Shown: piece by piece, positions 37,303 through 46,177 of the stretch | Position numbering within the stretch: the stretch's first letter is position 1 | How the letters are laid out: each line of letters starts with the position of its first letter | Source: Paracoccaceae bacterium | GTDB taxonomy: Bacteria; Pseudomonadota; Alphaproteobacteria; Rhodobacterales; Rhodobacteraceae | Length of the DNA stretch: 55,725 bases | Assembly (NCBI GenBank): GCA_017510335.1 | Contig: JAFWNM010000042.1 | Location: 1 to 55,725 of the forward strand | Direction of reading: 5' to 3' | The notes under the pieces: model-generated | Told to the model about the DNA's origin: nothing | The model's input: only the letters and a program-made list of their open reading frames with translations | Database searches by the model: none | Made by a program: the position numbers and the translations under genes

Positions 37303-37326
37303 AACATATTGCAATAATAGAATGTT
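37303..37326. promoter_or_regulatory. AT-rich dyad upstream of the MBL/YeeE operon, candidate operator
   Basis: AACAT (37303-37307) and ATGTT (37322-37326) flank the perfect palindrome ATTGCAAT (37308-37315). The region is much richer in AT than its surroundings and lies about 50 bp upstream of the operon start. In related bacteria such operons are controlled by an ArsR-type persulfide sensor (BigR or SqrR), but no such gene is present here. Confidence 0.4.
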
Positions 37327-37359
37327 TATTTATCCTTTTGGCCGTGTGGAACAGGGCGC

Positions 37360-38478
37360 TTAAACCTTCAACGCCATGGACGGGGACAACACATCAATTC
37401 CCTGCGCCTTGCCAACGGCGTAATAGGTCAGATGTCCCGCATGGGTGTTCAGACCGGCCAGCAAATGCGCGTCATCTTCGCAGGCCCGGCGCCACCCTTT
37501 GTTGGCCAGCGCCAGCATGAAGGGCATGGTGGCGTTGCCCAGCGCGATGGTGGAACTGCGCGCCACCGCACCGGGCATATTGGCCACGCAATAATGCATG
37601 ATGCCATCGACGGCATAAATCGGATCGGCATGCGTGGTGGCGCGCGAGGTTTCAAAACACCCGCCCTGATCGATGGCCACATCGACCAGCGCCGCGCCGG
37701 GCTTCATTCGGCCCAACTGCGCGCGGGTTATCAGCTTGGGGGCTTCGGCACCGGGGATCAGCACTGCCCCAATGACCATATCGGCCTGTTCGACCAGTTC
37801 AGCCGTGTTCCCCTTGGACGCATAGCTGGTTTTGAACACCCCGCCGAACACATCATCCAGATAGCGCAGCCGCGCCAGCGACATGTCCAGCACTGTGACA
37901 TCCGCCCCCATTCCGGCGGCAATGCGCGCCGCATGGGTGCCCACAACGCCCCCCCCGATCACGACCACCCGCGCGGGGGTCACACCGGGCACGCCGCCCA
38001 TCAGCACGCCGCGCCCGCCATTGGCCTTTTGCAAGGTCCATGCGCCCACCTGCGGGGCCAGCCGCCCCGCCACTTCGGACATGGGCGCAAGCAGCGGCAA
38101 ACCACCTGCGCGGTCCGTCACAGTTTCATAGGCAATGGCCGTCACGCCGCTGTCCAGCAGATCGCGGGTTTGCGACGGGTCGGGGGCCAGATGCAGATAG
38201 GTGAACAACACCTGCCCTTCGCGCAATTGCTGCCGTTCACCCGCCTGCGGTTCCTTGACCTTGACCACCAGTTCCGCGCGGGCAAAGATTTCTTGCGCCG
38301 TATCCACAACCCGCGCCCCCGCCGCGCGATAGGCGTCATCGTCAAACCCTGCGCCCTGCCCTGCGCCGGTTTCGACAATCACTTCATGGCCATGCGCAAG
38401 CGCTTCTTGTGCGGCAACAGGTGTCAGGCCGACACGGTATTCCTGCGGCTTTATTTCCTTCGGGCACCCAATCAACAT
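37360..38478 (-). CDS. ald: Alanine dehydrogenase
   Basis: A 372-residue NAD-dependent enzyme interconverting L-alanine and pyruvate plus ammonia. The N-terminus MLIGCPKEIKPQEYRVGLTP is diagnostic, as is the NAD-binding GGGVVGTHAARIAAGMGADVTVLD. Length is typical. It is divergent from an Lrp/AsnC-family regulator, which probably controls it. Confidence 0.97.
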   Translation of the reverse strand: MLIGCPKEIKPQEYRVGLTPVAAQEALAHGHEVIVETGAGQGAGFDDDAYRAAGARVVDTAQEIFARAELVVKVKEPQAGERQQLREGQVLFTYLHLAPDPSQTRDLLDSGVTAIAYETVTDRAGGLPLLAPMSEVAGRLAPQVGAWTLQKANGGRGVLMGGVPGVTPARVVVIGGGVVGTHAARIAAGMGADVTVLDMSLARLRYLDDVFGGVFKTSYASKGNTAELVEQADMVIGAVLIPGAEAPKLITRAQLGRMKPGAALVDVAIDQGGCFETSRATTHADPIYAVDGIMHYCVANMPGAVARSSTIALGNATMPFMLALANKGWRRACEDDAHLLAGLNTHAGHLTYYAVGKAQGIDVLSPSMALKV

Positions 38479-38547
38479 TCTGAACCTCCCTTTTTTCTAT
38501 ACAACGCACAATATCGTCCTATCCGGGTGAATTCTTGACATTTCCGC

Positions 38548-38561
38548 GTATCAGACGATAC
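38548..38561. promoter_or_regulatory. Candidate Lrp/AldR operator between ald and its regulator
   Basis: GTATC-AGAC-GATAC is a perfect dyad. A related ATATCGTCC lies at 38511-38519, giving two TATCGTC-like elements in the 138-bp divergent intergenic region. Confidence 0.45.
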
Positions 38562-38616
38562 ATCACAACAGATTTTCGCGCGAATGGCCCCTTTTCCGGA
38601 ACAGGATTGCGCTGCA

Positions 38617-39075
38617 ATGCAGCTAGACGACACAGACCGCCGCATCCTGCGTGTCTTGCAAAAACAGGGGCGCGTGACGAATGCGGAACTGGCCGACCTG
38701 GTCAACCTGTCGCCATCGGCATGCCACAGGCGGGTGCAGCGGCTGGAAGCGGACGGCATCATTGCCGGTTATGTTGCGCTGCTGGACCGCAAGCGCATTG
38801 GCCGTGCGACAGTGGTGTTTGTGGAAATCAAACTGTCGGGGCAAAGCGATGAAATTCTGGACGCGTTCGAACGCGAAGTGGCGCGTGTGCCCGACATTGT
38901 GGAATGCCACCTGATGGCGGGCAGTGCTGATTACCTGCTGAAGGTCATTGCCGCAGACAGTGACGATTTCGCGCGCATTCATCGCCGCCACCTAAGCCGG
39001 TTGCCCGGTGTGGTGCAGATGCAATCTTCCTTTGCCTTGCGCAACGTGGTCCAGACAACCGCCATTGATATATGA
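38617..39075 (+). CDS. Lrp/AsnC family transcriptional regulator (AldR-like)
   Basis: A 152-residue regulator. The N-terminal winged helix-turn-helix (LDDTDRRILRVLQKQGRVTNAELADLVNLSPSACHRRV) is followed by the RAM ligand-binding domain ending near SFALRNVVQTT. The ATG at 38617 gives the standard N-terminus; an in-frame ATG at 38584 adds 11 residues. Being divergent from ald, it probably activates ald in response to alanine. Confidence 0.92.
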   Translation: MQLDDTDRRILRVLQKQGRVTNAELADLVNLSPSACHRRVQRLEADGIIAGYVALLDRKRIGRATVVFVEIKLSGQSDEILDAFEREVARVPDIVECHLMAGSADYLLKVIAADSDDFARIHRRHLSRLPGVVQMQSSFALRNVVQTTAIDI

Positions 39076-39105
39076 TCACAGGCGGCACCAAACGCCGCCC
39101 GTGAT
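39075..39105. terminator. Bidirectional hairpin between the Lrp regulator and mscL
   Basis: ATCAC-A-GGCGGC pairs with GCCGCC-C-GTGAT across loop ACCAAAC, with one mismatch. No T tract is present. It lies at the junction of convergent genes. Confidence 0.55.
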
Positions 39106-39126
39106 GGAACGCTGGCCGCGCGGTCG

Positions 39127-39510
39127 TTACCGCGCCTTCAGGGAGTCGCGAATTTCGATCAGAAGTTCCTCTGTCGTGGGGCCTTTGGGCGCTTCGGGTG
39201 CGGGCGCTTCCTTTTTGCGGCCCAGCGCGCTGATGCGGTTCACGGTTCTGACCAGCAGGAACACAACCCAGGCAACGATCACGAACTTGATGACCGCGTT
39301 GATGAAATTGCCGATCATGAACTGGGCTTCTCCCAGCCCGAAGCTGACTTCGCTGAAATCAACGCCACCCACGAAAATACCGATAAGCGGGTTTACCAGA
39401 TCATCCACCAGCGATGTGACAATCGCGGTGAAGGCCGCGCCGATGATGATACCCACAGCCATGTCCATGACATTGCCGCGCGTGATGAAGGTTCTGAACT
39501 CTTTAAGCAT
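39127..39510 (-). CDS. mscL: Large-conductance mechanosensitive channel
   Basis: A 127-residue inner-membrane channel with two helices that opens under hypo-osmotic stress. The N-terminal [35 protein letters not shown] is characteristic, as is the second helix with [17 protein letters not shown]. The C-terminal helix is acidic. AGGAGA precedes the ATG at 39510; an upstream in-frame start adds only seven residues. Confidence 0.96.
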   Translation of the reverse strand: MLKEFRTFITRGNVMDMAVGIIIGAAFTAIVTSLVDDLVNPLIGIFVGGVDFSEVSFGLGEAQFMIGNFINAVIKFVIVAWVVFLLVRTVNRISALGRKKEAPAPEAPKGPTTEELLIEIRDSLKAR

Positions 39511-39715
39511 TCGCTTCTCCTGTCGATACACTATTGTGTTATATGCACCGGCGAAGGCCGCGCTGGAAGGCCGAATTAACCAGATTTATGGCCAAATCAT
39601 TGCCCCCCGCCGCGCTATTGTTCGCGCAATCGCGTTTTCCCCGCGACGGATATTGCGAGGACGCGCGTTCTGTGGCAATGAACTCTTACGCAAACCAAAC
39701 TGGAAAGTTCAGTAG

Positions 39716-40369
39716 ATGCCGGATTATGCAGCGCGCCGCACCATCATGGTTGATACCCAAGTGCGTCCCTCGGATGTCACAAAATTCCCCATCATCGACG
39801 CCATGCTGCGCACCCCGCGCGAATTGTTTGTTCCAGATGCGCTGCGCGAAACAGCCTATATGGGTGAAAACATCGCGCTGGGCGACGGGCGCGTTATGCT
39901 TGATCCGCGCACCTTCGCAAAAATGCTGGATGCGCTGGCGCTAACGTCGGGGGAACTGGTGCTGGATATCGGCTGCGGGTCGGGGTATTCTGCGGCCATT
40001 CTGGCGCTGATTGCGCAGGCGGTTGTCGCGGTGGAATCGGATGAAGCGCTGGCGCATGATGCCGAAACAGTGTTGCCGCAGGTTGGCGCAGAAGCCGTTG
40101 TTGTCCACAAAGGCCCGCTGACAGCAGGTGCGCCCGATCACGCCCCCTATGATGCCATGATCGTGCAAGGGGGGGTGTCGGAATTCCCCCAAACCCTGGT
40201 CGGGCAATTGCGCGAAGGCGGGCGGGTGATCTGCCTGTTCATGCAAGGGCAGTTGGGGGTTGTGCGCCTTGGTGTGCGTCAGGGCGACCAGATTTCTTGG
40301 CGCGATGTGTTCAACGCTGCGGCGCCCGTGTTGCCGGGATTTGAAAAGCAGGAAGCCTTCACTTTCTGA
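39716..40369 (+). CDS. pcm: Protein-L-isoaspartate O-methyltransferase
   Basis: A 217-residue SAM-dependent methyltransferase of the PCMT family, repairing isoaspartyl residues. SAM motif I is VLDIGCGSGYSAAIL. The N-terminal segment with VRPSDVTKFPIIDAM is the usual one in alphaproteobacteria. The substrate role in this subgroup is less well tested. It sits 63 bp upstream of tolC, as in other Rhodobacterales. Confidence 0.88.
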   Translation: MPDYAARRTIMVDTQVRPSDVTKFPIIDAMLRTPRELFVPDALRETAYMGENIALGDGRVMLDPRTFAKMLDALALTSGELVLDIGCGSGYSAAILALIAQAVVAVESDEALAHDAETVLPQVGAEAVVVHKGPLTAGAPDHAPYDAMIVQGGVSEFPQTLVGQLREGGRVICLFMQGQLGVVRLGVRQGDQISWRDVFNAAAPVLPGFEKQEAFTF

Positions 40370-40432
40370 CCGGGTCGGGCGGCGATCAATTCGCCCGATC
40401 AAGATAATCGAGCAAAGCTTGAAAGGGCAGAA

Positions 40433-41815
40433 ATGTTCAGACCCACACTTGCCGCATTTGCCGTTGCGTGCAGCACCGCGCTGGCAGGGGCACCCGCTGT
40501 TGCGCAGTCCCTGGCGGACACATTCATAAACGCCTATCAAAATTCCGACCTTCTGGAACAGAACCGCGCGGTTCTGCGCGCCGCGGATGAAGATGTGGCC
40601 CTTGCGGTTGCATCACTGCGTCCGGTCCTGAACTTCGTGGCGCAGGCGCGCGGACAGAAACAAAGCGCAGGCCAGCAGCGCGAATCCCTGACCGCGTCGG
40701 TCAATCTGTCAGCAGAAATTACACTTGTGGATTTTGGACGCGGCGCGCTTGCACGCCAATCCGCCGAAGCGCTGGTCATGGGAACGCGGCAGGCGCTTTT
40801 GAATGTGGAACAGCAGGTCTTGCTGGATGCCGCGCGCGCCTTCATGGATGTGCGCAGTGCCGTGGAAACTGTGACCCTGCGGCAAACCACAATGCGCCTG
40901 ACGCAACAGGAACTGAACGCGGCGCAGGAACGCTTTGAACTGGGCGAGATTACGCGCACGGATGTGTCGCTGGCCGAAGCCCGCCTTGCTGCGGCGCGCA
41001 GCCAGCTTGCCGCCGCCGAAGGGGATCTGGCTGTCGCCCGCGAGGAATACAAACTGGTCACCGGGCGTCACCCCGGTCAGTTGCGCCAGCCCCCTGCCCT
41101 GCCCGCGCTGCCCGCAACACTGCAGGCCGCGCAGGACATTGCGCGCCTGACGCACCCATCGGTCAAACAGGCCCAGTTCGAGGTTACGGCCGCCGAACTG
41201 AACGCCGAACGCACTGCCGCCCAACGCCATGGCAGCGTCACAGCCGATGCCAGTGTGGGCGTGACCACCGATCTGCTTAATAGCGGGCCGGCCACGCGGT
41301 CTGCCTCGGCGGGGGTGCAATATCGGCGCCCGCTGTATCAGGGCGGCGCAATAAGTGCGCAGCACCGTCAGGCATTGGCACGCCGCGATGCCGCGCGTTC
41401 CGGCCTGCACCGCAGCGTTGCGCAGGTTTTGCAAAATGTCGCTGTGCAATGGGCCAATCTGGATGTGGCCCGCGCACGCATTGCCGCAGGTCAGCAACAG
41501 GTGCGCGCCGCCCAAAGCGCCTTTGACGGCACGAGAGAGGAAGCCCGCCTTGGCGCGCGCACAACACTGGACGTTCTGAATGCCGAAAACGACCTGATGG
41601 ATGCCCGCACAGTGCTGTTGCAATCGCAAGCCGGTGTGCAGGTGGCCAGCTACGGGTTGATGGCGGCTATGGGCCTGCTGACAGTGGATCATCTGCGCCT
41701 TGGCATTCCGACCTATGACCCGGAAGCCTATTTCAACGCAGTGCGAAACGCCCCTGTCACCTCTCAGCAAGGCGAAGCGCTGGACCGCGTTCTGCGCGCG
41801 ATCGGGCGGGAATAA
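40433..41815 (+). CDS. tolC: TolC-family outer-membrane efflux/secretion protein
   Basis: A 460-residue protein with a Sec signal peptide (AAFAVACSTALAGAPAVA) and two OEP repeats of long coiled coils, each with a conserved Asn/Asp-rich turn (ITRTDVSLAEARLAAA and RTTLDVLNAENDLMDARTVLL). It forms a trimeric outer-membrane channel for type I secretion or RND efflux. AAAGGG precedes the start. No partner pump genes are nearby. Confidence 0.94.
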   Translation: MFRPTLAAFAVACSTALAGAPAVAQSLADTFINAYQNSDLLEQNRAVLRAADEDVALAVASLRPVLNFVAQARGQKQSAGQQRESLTASVNLSAEITLVDFGRGALARQSAEALVMGTRQALLNVEQQVLLDAARAFMDVRSAVETVTLRQTTMRLTQQELNAAQERFELGEITRTDVSLAEARLAAARSQLAAAEGDLAVAREEYKLVTGRHPGQLRQPPALPALPATLQAAQDIARLTHPSVKQAQFEVTAAELNAERTAAQRHGSVTADASVGVTTDLLNSGPATRSASAGVQYRRPLYQGGAISAQHRQALARRDAARSGLHRSVAQVLQNVAVQWANLDVARARIAAGQQQVRAAQSAFDGTREEARLGARTTLDVLNAENDLMDARTVLLQSQAGVQVASYGLMAAMGLLTVDHLRLGIPTYDPEAYFNAVRNAPVTSQQGEALDRVLRAIGRE

Positions 41816-41914
41816 ACCCGCCCGCCCCGACCGACCACAAGTTGTTGTGATTTGCCGATACAGCCTGACATGTCATGTTTTGGGGGGACGATCCCCACAA
41901 CACAGAGGATAGAC

Positions 41915-43066
41915 ATGCGCAAATCAACATACACCTTCCCGACCGCCTGTGCGGTTGCGGCCGTATTGGCGATGCCTGCAAGTGCCCAACCCGCGTTTGA
42001 AGTGGACACAATTGCCACTGGCCTAACCAACCCCTGGGCCATGGCGTTCCTGCCCGACAGTGATGAGATGATCATCACCCTGCGCGGCGGCGAGATTGTC
42101 ATACTGGACCCCGGCAGCGGCGATATGCAGCCCATCAGCGGCGCACCCGATGTCGACACCCGCGGACAAGGCGGGTTGCTGGACATCGCGCCCGCCCCCG
42201 ATTTTGCACAATCAGGGCTGGTCTATATGACATGGGCGGGCCGCGTTGGCGGGCAGAATTCGACAACCCATCTGGGCCGCGCGCGGCTGGACCGGGATGC
42301 GCATGCGCTGGTGGATCTTGAAGTTCTGCACGCTGTTGGCCCCGCCATCGACTCGGGCGCGCATTTCGGGTCGCGCATTGTGTTTTCTGACGGGCATGTT
42401 TTCGCGGGCTTTGGTGACCGCGGGTCCAAGGAATTCGGGCCGGACCATATTTCGCAAGACCTGTCCAGCGAGAATGGCGCGGTCATTCGCCTGACACTGG
42501 ACGGGGATATTCCCGCCGACAACCCGTTTGCAGGTGATGACGGCGCGGCAGGGGCGATCTGGTCCTATGGCCACCGCAACATCCAGGCCATGACCCTGCA
42601 CCCCGACACCGGCGATATCTGGCTGGCCGAACATGGCGAGGCGGGCGGCGATGAGGTGAACATCGTTGAACGCGGCGGCAATTACGGCTGGCCGCTGGCG
42701 GCCAATGGCGTGACCTATCGCGGCGGGCAGCGCTTTGCCGAACCCCATCAGGACGGGGACGGGTTCGTTTCCCCCGCCCATGTCTGGCCCGCCGGGCGCG
42801 ATGACCATTTCCCGCCATCGGGCATGACCTTCTACAGCGGCGATGCGTTCGCGGACTGGCAGGGCCATTTGCTGATCGGCAATCTGTTTCACGAATATCT
42901 GGGGCTGTTTTCGGAAAATAACGGCACGCTGGAACCCGTTGCCCGCCTGCTGGATGGCGAAGGGCACCGCATTCGTGATGTGGTCATAGGCCCGCAGGAC
43001 GGGTTTATCTATGTGCTGGCCGACGGGGAGAATGCACCGCTGATGCGGCTTGTCCCGCCATCCTGA
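41915..43066 (+). CDS. Periplasmic PQQ-type aldose sugar dehydrogenase-like protein (YliI-like)
   Basis: A 383-residue secreted six-bladed beta-propeller. A signal peptide ends near ASAQP. The mature part has the family pattern LTNPWAMAFLPD, then WSYGHRNIQAMTLHP, WLAEHGEAGGDEVN and NYGWPLAANG, including the catalytic His and Arg regions of soluble glucose/sorbosone dehydrogenases. It needs PQQ, for which no synthesis genes are seen here. AGAGGA precedes the ATG. Confidence 0.88.
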   Translation: MRKSTYTFPTACAVAAVLAMPASAQPAFEVDTIATGLTNPWAMAFLPDSDEMIITLRGGEIVILDPGSGDMQPISGAPDVDTRGQGGLLDIAPAPDFAQSGLVYMTWAGRVGGQNSTTHLGRARLDRDAHALVDLEVLHAVGPAIDSGAHFGSRIVFSDGHVFAGFGDRGSKEFGPDHISQDLSSENGAVIRLTLDGDIPADNPFAGDDGAAGAIWSYGHRNIQAMTLHPDTGDIWLAEHGEAGGDEVNIVERGGNYGWPLAANGVTYRGGQRFAEPHQDGDGFVSPAHVWPAGRDDHFPPSGMTFYSGDAFADWQGHLLIGNLFHEYLGLFSENNGTLEPVARLLDGEGHRIRDVVIGPQDGFIYVLADGENAPLMRLVPPS

Positions 43067-43201
43067 CCGCTGGTCTGACCGGACCGGGGCGGTTTGGTCA
43101 ATTCTTCGGGGATTCAGGAAGCTCTGTCTGGAAATTCGTTGCTGGCATGGCCCGTTGCGGCCATGCTACGCATGAATACCCCACCCGAAGGAGCGCCGGA
43201 A

Positions 43202-44038
43202 ATGACCCAAGATGCCCGCCAACGGCCCAGCTACCATGTTCCCGCCGGCGGGTTGCCGCCCCAGTCGCAACTGACAACCGACCGGGCCATGTTCACCGAA
43301 GCCTTCGTGGTTATTCCCAAAGGCACCCTGTCGGATATTGTGACCAGTTCGCTGCCCTTCTGGACAGGGGCGCGGTTCTGGGTGCTGGCCCGCCCGCTAA
43401 GTGGGTTTGCCGAGACATTTTCGCAATATATCGTCGAACTGGCCCCTGATGGTGGCAGTGACCGCCCCGAAACCGACCCACAGGCCGAAGGGGCGCTGTT
43501 TGTCGTGGAAGGGGGGCTGTCGCTGACGGTGGACGGGACCACGCATGCCCTGACGGCGGGCGGCTTTGCCTTTGTGCCTGCTGGCAGCGACTGGACAGTG
43601 CACAACCCCAACGGGGCGAACGCCGTGTTTCACTGGATTCGCAAACGCTATCAGGCGCTGGAAGGGTTGGCCCATCCTGAAGCGTTTGTTGCGCAGGACC
43701 AGGACATCCCCCCTGCCGCCATGCCAGATACAAACGGCGCATGGGCCACAACCCGTTTCATGGACCCCGCAGATATGCGCCATGATATGCATGTCACCAT
43801 CGTGACCTTGCAACCGGGCGCAAGCATTCCGTTTGACGAAACCCATGTCATGGAACACGGGCTGTATGTATTGCAGGGCAAGGGTGTTTATCACCTGAAC
43901 CAGCAATGGGTGGAAGTGGAAGCCGGTGATTTCATGTGGCTGCGCGCCTTCTGCCCGCAGGCCTGTTATGCAGGTGGCCCGCAGCCGTTCCGATACCTGC
44001 TTTACAAGGACGTGAACCGCCACGCGCCGTTGCCCTGA
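43202..44038 (+). CDS. allE: (S)-ureidoglycine aminohydrolase-like bicupin
   Basis: A 278-residue protein of two cupin barrels. The pattern matches bacterial YlbA/AllE: HVPAGGLPPQSQLTTDRAMFTEAF at the start, and HVMEHGLYVLQGKGVYHLNQQWVEVEAGDF with the metal ligands in the second cupin. AllE hydrolyses ureidoglycine to ureidoglycolate and ammonia in purine/allantoin degradation. AAGGAG sits eight bases before the ATG at 43202. No other allantoin genes are adjacent. Confidence 0.88.
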   Translation: MTQDARQRPSYHVPAGGLPPQSQLTTDRAMFTEAFVVIPKGTLSDIVTSSLPFWTGARFWVLARPLSGFAETFSQYIVELAPDGGSDRPETDPQAEGALFVVEGGLSLTVDGTTHALTAGGFAFVPAGSDWTVHNPNGANAVFHWIRKRYQALEGLAHPEAFVAQDQDIPPAAMPDTNGAWATTRFMDPADMRHDMHVTIVTLQPGASIPFDETHVMEHGLYVLQGKGVYHLNQQWVEVEAGDFMWLRAFCPQACYAGGPQPFRYLLYKDVNRHAPLP

Positions 44039-44050
44039 AGCGGGCAGCGA

Positions 44051-45292
44051 TCATGGCACCCCGTCAGCATTTGTCGAGAACGGGTCTGATTCGGCGTCTT
44101 GCAGACCGGCCATGGGGTCATCAGGGGTGAACATCCCGTCAAGGTTCATTTCTGGGGCGGCCATGTCGGGCGTGGACATGCCATCAAGGGCCGCATCATA
44201 GGGCGCGTCCAGCCCATCGCCATCGGGTAACGCAAAATCCGGGGCGCTGTCTGCTGTGCCATACGCGGGCGCGTCATCGCCCGCGAAGGAAATTTCCCCC
44301 GACAAGACACGCGCAGCGGAAACCGGCAGCGTGAAGGGCACATCATGGTCGTCAAGAACTTCGCCCGGCTGCGTGGTCAGGCGCACCGCACGCTGGCCGC
44401 GCGCTTGCCCCAGACGCGCCTTGGCAACGACATGGCCGTTCAGCGTTTCCAGCGATAGCGCTTCCAAGGCACTTTCAGGCAGGCACAGCACATCCCCGCG
44501 CGTCAGGGTCGATACGGCGGAAAGCTTCATCTGCATGCGGCATAAAACAGCGTCAAGCTGCACTTCGCTGGCCGTAACCGTCGCGGCCAGACGCGTGCCC
44601 CAATCTTCTTTCTGTGCATCATTCTGCGATGCGCCTGTGGGTTCGTGCACGAAGGCCGCATCGGGCAGGATAAGATACAGGCTTCCTTCGCGCGGACCTT
44701 GGCCGAATTGCACCGCCAAACGCACAATCTGATAAGGCACGTCTTCCAGCAGCACACCAAGGGGGCGCGGGTCATCCAGAAACGAGCTGTAAACATACCC
44801 GTCAAACTGGTCCCGCTGTGGCGCCCCGTCCAGACGCTGGGCAATTTGCTGGAACAACAAATCGATCAAGGGGGCCAGAAGCGCGGCATCGGTGCGCGTG
44901 GGTTTGCGCAACGCCGGCACAGCGTCGGAGACACGCGCCGTTGTCACTGCTTCCACCAGACCCGCCATAAGGTTGTGGCACATCAGCACCAGACCAATCT
45001 GGTCCTCCGCCCCGTCCAGCAATGACAGGAACATGCCCGGTTCCGCAATATCCACCACCTCTGCCAAGCTGGCGGCAGACATTTTCACTGATGTCGCGGT
45101 TGCATCCAGACCACGGCGCGACCGCGCCATACGCCCGAACGCAACACGAACTGCCCCTTCGAACACCGCGGATTCAGCACTGGCCGCAGCCCGCGCACGC
45201 GTTGCCATCCTCGCCAAAGGATTTTGCCGGTCTGTCCGGTTGGTATGTTCCGCTTCTGCCTGATCCATTGTGCATTGCCACCCGTTTGCCAT
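44051..45292 (-). CDS. FliM/FliN-type C-terminal (SpoA) domain protein, orphan
   Basis: Up to 413 residues; a start at 45268 (MDQAEAEHTN) is as likely. The first 230 residues resemble the CheC-like middle domain of FliM. A SpoA domain follows (LDAVLCRMQMKLSAVSTLTRGDVLCLPESALEALSLETLNGHVVAKARLG). The last 75 residues are an acidic, low-complexity tail with repeated DGMxTPD. FliM forms the flagellar switch, but no flagellar gene is near. It may be a roseobacter-type FliM or a specialised homologue. Confidence 0.75.
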   Translation of the reverse strand: MANGWQCTMDQAEAEHTNRTDRQNPLARMATRARAAASAESAVFEGAVRVAFGRMARSRRGLDATATSVKMSAASLAEVVDIAEPGMFLSLLDGAEDQIGLVLMCHNLMAGLVEAVTTARVSDAVPALRKPTRTDAALLAPLIDLLFQQIAQRLDGAPQRDQFDGYVYSSFLDDPRPLGVLLEDVPYQIVRLAVQFGQGPREGSLYLILPDAAFVHEPTGASQNDAQKEDWGTRLAATVTASEVQLDAVLCRMQMKLSAVSTLTRGDVLCLPESALEALSLETLNGHVVAKARLGQARGQRAVRLTTQPGEVLDDHDVPFTLPVSAARVLSGEISFAGDDAPAYGTADSAPDFALPDGDGLDAPYDAALDGMSTPDMAAPEMNLDGMFTPDDPMAGLQDAESDPFSTNADGVP

Positions 45293-45381
45293 TGATCATT
45301 GGCGCAAAAAGGTTAGCAAAAACTGAAATTCCCGTCAGTTAAGTGCAATTTTCCGGCGTCCTTGCACCACGGCGGTGCAGC

Positions 45382-45987
45382 TTATACCTGACACGCTGGC
45401 AAGGCGCGTGTGAAACCCGCGATATCATTGCGTTTGCTTGCGTCACGCAAGGGCGGCCAGTCCTTGGCCACGCCCCCCCACTGGCCGGGGCTGCCTGCAA
45501 CCACCTGATCGCGTTCCACGGCCTGCGCTGCAATGCGCGCCGCACAGCGCAGATTCGTCGCGCCGTCATAAAGCCCGTTGGGATGGCTAAGGTCACAGCC
45601 ATAAAACCGCGCCGATGTCGGCCAGATTTGCAGCAAACCGCGATACCGGCCCCCGGCACCGGCAGCGTCCGGCCGCCATGTGCTTTCATACCCGGCCAAC
45701 CCCGAGAAAAGCGCGGTCCAGAATGCCTTGCGCCCGTCCGCATCCGCAGATTCGTATCCCGGGCAGAAGGTGTTGATATCGTCGGGAACTGTCTCGACCA
45801 ATGCGCGCCCTTCGTGGTCAAGGGCGTCAAACTTGGCGGCTGTCCACAATGTCGCCTCGGGGCGGTGGTCCCAGCGGGTGACAATTTCAGCCCCCTCGCT
45901 TTGGTCGGTGGCCTGAACCATGCAGCCCCCAAGAAGTGTCACCATTCCGGCAACAGCCAGCAGGCGCATAGGCATTAAACGGGTCAT
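45382..45987 (-). CDS. Lytic transglycosylase-like lipoprotein
   Basis: A 201-residue exported protein with a lipobox LLGGC near residue 22. The SLT-type lysozyme domain has GLAGYESTWRPDAAGAGGRYRGLLQIWPTSARFYG, with the catalytic Glu in YES. It is probably an outer-membrane-bound murein hydrolase. Three in-frame ATG codons (45987, 45975, 45969) can serve as start, none with a strong ribosome binding site. Confidence 0.88.
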   Translation of the reverse strand: MTRLMPMRLLAVAGMVTLLGGCMVQATDQSEGAEIVTRWDHRPEATLWTAAKFDALDHEGRALVETVPDDINTFCPGYESADADGRKAFWTALFSGLAGYESTWRPDAAGAGGRYRGLLQIWPTSARFYGCDLSHPNGLYDGATNLRCAARIAAQAVERDQVVAGSPGQWGGVAKDWPPLRDASKRNDIAGFTRALPACQV

Positions 45988-46177
45988 CTGATGTCCGAAG
46001 GTTGCACAGCGCCATTCTGCGCTGCAGCGCGGCAATGTCCGATTCGGCAGTGAAACACAATTCACGCCCCCGCGAAGCCCCCGCAATAGGCGAAACCTTG
46101 CCCAAGCCTGCCCCCTTGCTGCGCGCGCGCACTGCCGCTAGAAGGCACAAACAGGACAGCCACAGGAATATGCACCC

